Source of the DNA: CAYMLL01 sp964390645
Lineage (GTDB): Bacteria > Planctomycetota > UBA8108
Reading direction: 5' to 3'
NCBI GenBank assembly: GCA_964390645.1
Contig: CAYMLL010000248.1
Span: forward strand, 1-11,664
DNA: 11,664 nucleotides
This document shows, one piece after another, positions 6,957-11,664 of this stretch; position 1 is the first letter of the stretch, and every line of letters starts with the position of its first letter. The translations under genes and the position numbers were made by a program. The notes beneath the pieces are model-generated. The model did not search any database and was not told the origin of the DNA. It saw only the letters and a list, made by a program, of their open reading frames with translations.

Positions 6957-8582
6957 TTGGCGAATACCTCACGACGAACGACCCCGGACCACGAGACGAC
7001 GAGGTGGCCCCGAGGCGTTCCGTACATCATCGGGAACGAGGGTTGCGAACGCTTCAGCTACTACGGCATGCGGTCGATCCTCGTCGTCCACCTGAGCGCT
7101 CTCTTCGTCAAGGACGGGATGCTCGAGAAGGCGGCCGACGCCGAAGCCACCACGGTGACGCATCTGTTCTTCGCGGGCGTATACGCCTTGCCGATGATCG
7201 GAGCGCTTCTCGCCGACCGCTTTGCCGGAAAGTACAACACGATCCTCATTCTCTCGCTCGTCTACTGCGCCGGTCACGGAGTGCTCGCGATCGGGGAGAA
7301 CTCGATCACGGGCATGGCCATCGGTCTGGCGCTGATCGCGATCGGCTCCGGAGGGATCAAGCCGTGCGTGTCAGCACACGTCGGTGATCAGTTCGGACGC
7401 GGCAACTGGTTTCGCGTCAAGACGGTCTTTCAGGCCTTCTACTTCATCGTCAATTTCGGCTCCTTCTTCGCGACCCTCCTGATCCCCGAGATCAGGAGAC
7501 ACTACGGAACTTCCGTCGCCTTCGGCCTCCCGGGAGTGCTCATGCTCATGGCGACGGTGACCTTCTGGGCCGGGCGCAACAAGTTCGTTCATGTGCAGCC
7601 GAACCCCGGCGGAAAGGTGGGAGTCCTCGACACGCTCTGCGCGGTCTGCTTCTTTCTCTCGTTCGGCCACCTCTTCGTGACCGCGAAGGTCCTGCACGCC
7701 CACCCTCTCGCGTTGGTCGGGTGCAGCGTCGGATTCGTCGCCCTGGGCCTGCTCCTCTTCACCCTGCGCCAGCGCGTGTCAGAGGATGACGGATTCCTCG
7801 CAGTGACGCTCTACGCCATTCGTCAGAAGCTCGCGGCCTCGAAGAACGTCGCCGCGAAGACGGCCGACGGCGACAGCTCGCACCCGCTCTTCGCCAGCTC
7901 GTTCTGGCGTCCTGCTGTACGCCGCTACGGCGGCGAGGCCACGGAGGGTCCCGTGGCCGTGCTGAAGATCATCAGCGTCTTCTTCCTGGTCAGCGTGTTC
8001 TGGTCGCTCTTCGATCAGCACAGCTCGACGTGGATCCTCCAGGCGCGGTCGATGGACCTCAACTTCCTCGGCCGGGATCTGCTTCCGTCGCAGATCGGCG
8101 CGCTGAATCCGATGATGGTGATGATCCTGATCCCGTTGATGAATGTGGTCTACGCGTTCTCGAAGCGTCTCGGCTTCGAGCTGACGCCGCTGCGGAGAAT
8201 GACGGGGGGTATGCTCATCGCCGGCGTCTCCTTCGTCTCGATCGCCATCATTCAAGAGCGAATTGACGTGCTGGGCCCAGGCGTCGTGTCCGTCGGCTGG
8301 CAGGTGGTTCCCTACGTTCTGCTGACGATCGGAGAGGTCATGGTCTCGATCACCGGCCTCGAGTTCGCGTACACGCAAGCGCCCCGACGGATGAAGTCGA
8401 CACTCATGGGCTTCTGGTACCTGACGACGTCACTCGGAACGGTGCTCGTCGCCGTGCTCGCCGGTATCGACGCGCTGGAGGCTGCAGAGAGCTTCTGGAT
8501 CTACTCGGGACTCATGTTCGTCGCAGCGCTGCTCTTCGGTATCCGCGCCCGGTTCTACAAAGCGAAGGACTACACCCAGTAA
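6957..8582 (+). CDS. POT/PTR-family proton-dependent oligopeptide transporter
   Basis: This 541-residue inner-membrane protein belongs to the POT (PTR2) branch of the major facilitator superfamily, which imports di- and tripeptides with protons. Hallmarks: ExxER in helix 1 (NEGCERFSYYG, E28-R32), GALLADRFAGKY (82-93) after helix 2, GSGGIKPCVSAHVGDQF (130-146, the second PTR2 signature), FYFIVNFGS (161-169), FWSLFDQHSSTW (348-359), and GEVMVSITGLEFAYTQAP (459-476) with the conserved helix-10 Glu. About 12-14 hydrophobic helices are seen, with a hydrophilic stretch at 272-332. The start is TTG with AGGAG six bases before it; downstream ATG codons would cut into helix 1. Some POT members carry nitrate or other substrates, so the exact cargo is open. 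The neighbouring exported protease makes peptide uptake a sensible role. Confidence 0.95.
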   Translation: MANTSRRTTPDHETTRWPRGVPYIIGNEGCERFSYYGMRSILVVHLSALFVKDGMLEKAADAEATTVTHLFFAGVYALPMIGALLADRFAGKYNTILILSLVYCAGHGVLAIGENSITGMAIGLALIAIGSGGIKPCVSAHVGDQFGRGNWFRVKTVFQAFYFIVNFGSFFATLLIPEIRRHYGTSVAFGLPGVLMLMATVTFWAGRNKFVHVQPNPGGKVGVLDTLCAVCFFLSFGHLFVTAKVLHAHPLALVGCSVGFVALGLLLFTLRQRVSEDDGFLAVTLYAIRQKLAASKNVAAKTADGDSSHPLFASSFWRPAVRRYGGEATEGPVAVLKIISVFFLVSVFWSLFDQHSSTWILQARSMDLNFLGRDLLPSQIGALNPMMVMILIPLMNVVYAFSKRLGFELTPLRRMTGGMLIAGVSFVSIAIIQERIDVLGPGVVSVGWQVVPYVLLTIGEVMVSITGLEFAYTQAPRRMKSTLMGFWYLTTSLGTVLVAVLAGIDALEAAESFWIYSGLMFVAALLFGIRARFYKAKDYTQ

Positions 8583-9019
8583 GCTCTCTGGCGGTCGTCG
8601 ATACGGAGCACGTCGTTCGCAGACCGAAACGAAGGACCGGCCGGACCTGAAGCCCCCGGCCCTGGTCACGGCCGGACGATACACGTCGAAGGTCGGGGCC
8701 GTGGTCGCCAGGAGCTGACTCACGGAGCTCGGCGTGCCCTGCATTCTCGAGGACGAACCCGCCAGGCCGGTGCCTCGTCACTCGCGAGCGGGCGGCGCAC
8801 TCCGGATCCTCGTTCCCGTGCCCGGAGCGACACGCGTGGAGATCACGCGCATGCACACAACGGCAAGCGGCCCGGGACGTGAAGACGCGTCGACATGAGG
8901 GGAGAACGAACGAGCCGCTCGCACACCGAGAAGCTCCGTGGCCGCTGAAAGAACCCCCACGAGAGCCCGCGGGCGATGCTGCGCCGCGAGCGAGGGACCC
9001 GCAGGACGTTTCGCGTGAA
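8583..9019. other. Intergenic stretch without a supported gene
   Basis: Between the transporter stop and the end of the minus-strand dockerin remnant no frame on either strand shows a recognisable domain or a convincing start. The short ORFs here are Arg/Ser/Pro-rich and look like shadows of GC-rich DNA. One GC-rich hairpin is present at 8656-8675. Confidence 0.5.
8656..8675 (+). terminator. GC hairpin downstream of the transporter, possible terminator
   Basis: CCGGCC (8656-8661) and GGCCGG (8670-8675) pair perfectly around an 8-base loop, 74 bases after the transporter stop. There is no T-tract after it, so it would at best be a weak or factor-assisted terminator. Confidence 0.2.
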
Positions 9020-9400
9020 TTACAGGCCGCTCGCAAGCGAAATGCCGCACTCCGGCAGGTCGTCCGGCGTCCGGTCGAAGCCCTGGACGTCGTGAGGCGG
9101 CGGTATCCTCCGCGAGTCGATGAAGAGGTGCTGCAACAGGTAGATCGCGTCGCTGGTGCCGAGCCTTCCGTCGTCGTTGACGTCGAGGGCGTCAGCACAG
9201 ACCGGAGTTCTCCCGGGTTGCGGACCGAAGAGGAACTTCAGCAAGTAGACCGCGTCGGAGACTCCTTCGTGGCCGTCCTCGTTCGTGTCGCCGCGCACGA
9301 ACTCGCGTGGGCTGCCGTCCTCGGGGAAGTAGATGTCGAAGTCCAGCTCCCGGGCGATCTCCGGATCCTCGAGCCACGCACGCGCGGCGTCGCGATCGCG
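9020..9400 (-). pseudogene. 5'-truncated dockerin tail (minus strand)
   Basis: On the minus strand a recognisable dockerin runs to a TAA at 9022-9020: linker ELDFDIYFPEDGSPREFVRG, first loop DTNEDGHEGVSD followed by AVYLLKFLFG, second loop DVNDDGRLGTSD followed by AIYLLQHLF, then a Pro-rich end GFDRTPDDLPEC. This is the C-terminal part of an exported protein whose catalytic or binding portion is missing. Upstream of about 9400 the frame stays open but turns into non-protein-like sequence antisense to another dockerin. The loops keep most calcium ligands, yet both replace the usual hydrophobic-Asp pair (VD/ID) before SD with EG or LG. I see no plausible start near the boundary, so I treat it as a remnant or an assembly artefact. 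Confidence 0.6.
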
Positions 9401-9424
9401 GTCGACGACGGCGAGATCGTCGAC
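9391..9424. repeat. Palindrome plus inverted repeat at the junction of two dockerin tails
   Basis: CGCGATCGCG (9391-9400) is a perfect 10-bp palindrome. Directly after it GTCGACGA (9401-9408) and TCGTCGAC (9417-9424) form an 8-bp stem with an 8-base loop. The site coincides with the point where the minus-strand dockerin ends and the plus-strand one begins. Part of the symmetry may come from the Asp/Val-rich coding. Confidence 0.5.
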
Positions 9425-9652
9425 ATCACGGACGGCGTGGGCATCCTGCGCTACAAGTTCCTCGGCATCCCGTTCGGCGACTGCCTGTCGGCCGCGGACA
9501 CGGACGACAGCGGCGCGATCAACACCTCGGACGCGATCCGGCTCTTCTCCTTCCTCTTCCTCGGAGGGCCTCCGCCGCTGCCGCCGCGCCACTGCGGCGC
9601 GGATCCGACGTCCGATCGCCTGGGCTGCCCGAGCTTCGCAGCCTGCGACTAG
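9392..9652 (+). pseudogene. 5'-truncated dockerin tail (plus strand)
   Basis: The plus frame ending in TAG at 9650-9652 reads DDGEIVDITDGVGILRYKFL, then DCLSAADTDDSGAINTSDAI with FSFLFLGGPPPLPP, then CGADPTSDRLGC and a short Cys-ended tail. These are both halves of a dockerin plus the same closing motif as the protease and the gene at 9936. The frame is open upstream to 8879, but the sequence there is antisense to the other dockerin remnant and not protein-like, so real similarity begins at about 9400. The first loop lacks its opening residues and has an extra Ile in GEIVD. No start codon or ribosome-binding site fits, so it is a fragment of a once longer exported protein, or one side of a chimeric join. 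Confidence 0.6.
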
Positions 9653-9935
9653 CGAGCCGACCGGCCGGCGAGCCAGCTTCCGGAGCACCCCGCGAGGCCG
9701 ATGGAGCCCCGGAAGCGCCCCGGTGACCCGCCGAGCGCCGTTCCGCCGCCAGGCGACGGGGACACGGACCGCCGGGCAACGGGCGACGGAGCGCACCGGG
9801 TGCAGCTCCTCGACGGCGACGGCCGCAGTTTCCTGGTGTTTTTCTGTTATCGATCCCGCGGTCGAGACACGGGTCGATGACGGGCCAGCGATGTCGCGGC
9901 CCGAGCTCCGAGGACCGTTGAAGGAGGCTCGACGC
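9653..9935. other. Intergenic region upstream of the N-terminal-dockerin gene
   Basis: No gene is supported in this gap. A T-rich patch at about 9829-9850 stands out in GC-rich DNA and is the likeliest promoter area for the gene at 9936, but no good -35/-10 pair can be assigned. Confidence 0.35.
9921..9927 (+). promoter_or_regulatory. Strong Shine-Dalgarno site that fixes the start at 9936
   Basis: AAGGAGG lies eight bases before the ATG at 9936. It is the best ribosome-binding site in the window and makes the short N-terminus before the dockerin credible. Confidence 0.85.
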
Positions 9936-11664
9936 ATGACCCGCAGGCCTTGCAACTCGCTGCGCGCCCGCAATCTGACGCTCTTCCTGGCCCTGTCGAC
10001 GTTCTGGGCCCCGCCGCCGCTGGACGCAGGCGAGCGCTTCGTCCGCGGTGACGCGAACCAGTCCGGCGAAGTCGACATGTCGGACGCGATCCGCATTCTC
10101 GGCTGGCGCTTTCGCAGCGAGCCGGCGCCGGACTGCGACGATGCGGCCGACGTGAACGACGACGGGGGAGTCGACCTCAGCGATACGGTCTACGTGCTCT
10201 CCAGGCTCTTTCGCGGCGGCGCGCCGCCCGCGGCGCCCTTTCCCGAATGCGGTGAGGACCCGACGGACGACGACCTCGGCTGCCTCGATCCGAGCGCCTG
10301 CCCGCCCGCGTCGCTGCGCATATTCGGACGGGTCGTCGACGTCGATGGCGCGCCGCTCGACGCCCTCTCCATCGACGGCGGCATCGTGCTATCGATCGGC
10401 GAGGACGAGATCCGGACCGACGACGCCGGCGGCTTCGCCGTCGAGCGCGAGCGCGGCACGACCGACGAGATCCTGCTCTCGGTGAGGGCGGCCGGCTTCA
10501 CGAGCAGCCAGCGAATCGTCCACGTCGAGGAGGGCCGCAGCGACTATCAGGTCGCGGTCACGCTGCTCGAGGTCGGGATCGTCGTCGTCGTCGAGGATCT
10601 GTCGGACGGCGCCACGATCGATCTCGGCGGTGAGACGCCGGCACGCGTCGTCATCCCCGCCGGCGCGATCCCCTGGAGCGGCCCGGTGCGCGTCGCGGTG
10701 ACGGCTCTCGACCCGACGCTCCATCCGAAGGCGGCGCCGGGCGACAGCCTGCGGGCGGTCGACCCCGAGGACGGTGACGAGTCGGTCACTCTCGAGAGCT
10801 TCGGCATGCTCGAGGTGACGATCACCGACGTCGAGAGCGGGGAGGACATCCACGAGCTGGACGCACCGGCGCGCATCGAGTTGCCGGTCCCGGACGCGCT
10901 GCTGGGGAAGGTGTCTGTCGGCGATGTCATCCCGCTGTGGTACCTCGACGAGGCGACGGCGCTCTGGGTGCAGGAGGGGGAGGGCGAGGTTCTCGATGTC
11001 GACGGCCGGCTCGTGCTTTCGGGAGAGGTGACGCACTTCACGTGGTGGAACTGGGATCGGATCTCCGATCGCGCATGTATCAGGATGACGTTCAGCGGCG
11101 ATCTCGTGACCCACGGCACCATCGGGCTCGGCGTCGAGGGCATCACGTTCGGCGGCAGGTTCAGAGGATCCGCGACCGCCAACGACGGCGAGTGGGACCT
11201 CGTCGTCGCACGCTCGACGCCCACGGAGCCGGAGCGCTCTCGCCTCGCCGCGGAAGTCCAGGGGGTGGACTACTACCTCGAGGAGACCTCTGCGGGAACG
11301 CTCGCCCTGACGATCGACGCGGCGCGAGCCCTCGTTCTCGACAGCCCGACGACACCGTGGGGCCAGGGTGCGGACTGCGACGATCGCGGCAGCTACCTGA
11401 TCGAGAGCGATCTTCCGCCCTCCGCGACGCTCGCGTCGAGCCGTCAAGTGTTCTGCGTCGGGGAGCCGGCGACGGTCGAGACAATAACCTTGTTCGCCGA
11501 GGATCCGGACGGAGAGATCGCCTCGATCTCGTGGGACGCCGACGCTGCGCTGACTCTGAGCCACGTCTCCGACACGATCGTCAACGTGGAGACTCCCGGC
11601 ACGGTAGGCCAGTACGTCGTCTCGGGCGTCGTGCACGACGACGATGGGAACTCGAGCGAGACGC
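9936..11664 (+). CDS. Exported multidomain protein: N-terminal dockerin, carboxypeptidase-regulatory-like, FAM171-like and Ig/PKD-like domains; 3' end outside window
   Basis: The frame is open for 576 codons to the right edge. Residues about 10-31 are a signal peptide (LTLFLALSTFWAPPPLDAG). A dockerin follows at once (35-116): loops DANQSGEVDMSD and DVNDDGGVDLSD, then CGEDPTDDDLGC. Residues 127-210 (FGRVVDVDGAPLDAL, TDDAGGFAVERE, VRAAGF) look like a carboxypeptidase-regulatory-like beta-sandwich. Residues 213-375 resemble a FAM171/CILP-type domain: ARVVIPAGAI, VRVAVTALDP, ESFGMLEVTITD, IPLWYLDEATALW and GEVTHFTWWNWD are its usual landmarks. A less clear beta-rich stretch (380-490) is followed by an Ig/PKD-like repeat (495-576, AEDPDGEIASISWDAD), which suggests more repeats beyond the edge. 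No catalytic motif is seen in the visible part. The dockerin sits at the N-terminus, unlike the protease. A role in surface structure or binding is an inference. Confidence 0.88.
   Translation, partial: MTRRPCNSLRARNLTLFLALSTFWAPPPLDAGERFVRGDANQSGEVDMSDAIRILGWRFRSEPAPDCDDAADVNDDGGVDLSDTVYVLSRLFRGGAPPAAPFPECGEDPTDDDLGCLDPSACPPASLRIFGRVVDVDGAPLDALSIDGGIVLSIGEDEIRTDDAGGFAVERERGTTDEILLSVRAAGFTSSQRIVHVEEGRSDYQVAVTLLEVGIVVVVEDLSDGATIDLGGETPARVVIPAGAIPWSGPVRVAVTALDPTLHPKAAPGDSLRAVDPEDGDESVTLESFGMLEVTITDVESGEDIHELDAPARIELPVPDALLGKVSVGDVIPLWYLDEATALWVQEGEGEVLDVDGRLVLSGEVTHFTWWNWDRISDRACIRMTFSGDLVTHGTIGLGVEGITFGGRFRGSATANDGEWDLVVARSTPTEPERSRLAAEVQGVDYYLEETSAGTLALTIDAARALVLDSPTTPWGQGADCDDRGSYLIESDLPPSATLASSRQVFCVGEPATVETITLFAEDPDGEIASISWDADAALTLSHVSDTIVNVETPGTVGQYVVSGVVHDDDGNSSET

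Noticed and set aside
8879..9400. Upstream part of the plus-strand ORF ending at 9652
   Set aside because: It is antisense to the minus-strand dockerin remnant and not protein-like; only the part after about 9400 is real dockerin.
10389..11636. 415-residue minus-strand ORF
   Set aside because: Antisense of the N-terminal-dockerin gene, which has a strong ribosome-binding site and recognisable domains and stays open to the edge.
1..11664. tRNA, rRNA, CRISPR array, insertion sequence, riboswitch
   Set aside because: No cloverleaf-like sequence, regular spaced repeats, transposase motif or known riboswitch core was seen on either strand by eye.

Overview
The window is GC-rich (roughly two thirds G+C) bacterial DNA. 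The genes fall into two functional groups: secreted or surface proteins, and a short housekeeping/transport block. At least four stretches encode dockerin-like double calcium-binding repeats, alongside an FG-GAP/VCBS-type repeat and large Ig-like/FAM171-like proteins. That style is most typical of Planctomycetota or related uncultured lineages with many secreted proteins; the assignment is an inference from protein style, not from a marker gene.

Layout. Positions 1-5342 are read on the minus strand: a secreted subtilisin-like protease (5342-3401) with a C-terminal dockerin; a candidate terminator and promoter (3301-3334, 3204-3233); a secreted protein of unknown function (3083-1890); and, overlapping it by four bases (ATGA), a lipoprotein gene that runs off the left edge and carries an FG-GAP-like segment. 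Positions 5650-8582 are read on the plus strand: rpiB (ribose-5-phosphate isomerase B), a three-helix membrane protein, a doubtful small ORF, and a POT-family peptide transporter. Positions 8583-9652 hold mostly non-coding DNA and two 5'-truncated dockerin tails placed back to back. From 9936 a signal-peptide protein with an N-terminal dockerin reads off the right edge.

Three places show broken coding sequence. An in-frame TAG separates the lipoprotein signal from its 564-codon body (1693-1695). An 11-base G run (minus strand) shifts the protease frame just before its oxyanion-hole Asn (4367-4377). The two dockerin tails at 9020-9652 meet head to head at a 10-bp palindrome. Each could be real biology (phase variation, readthrough, inversion, decay) or a sequencing or assembly error; the sequence alone cannot decide.

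How the parts may work together: an exported protease next to a peptide/H+ symporter suggests breakdown of external protein and uptake of the peptides. The dockerins suggest that several exported proteins share a surface attachment or calcium-stabilised tail, but no cohesin is visible here. The most system-like unknown is the coupled pair of exported proteins at 1-3083. I found no tRNA, rRNA, CRISPR array, transposase or phage gene.
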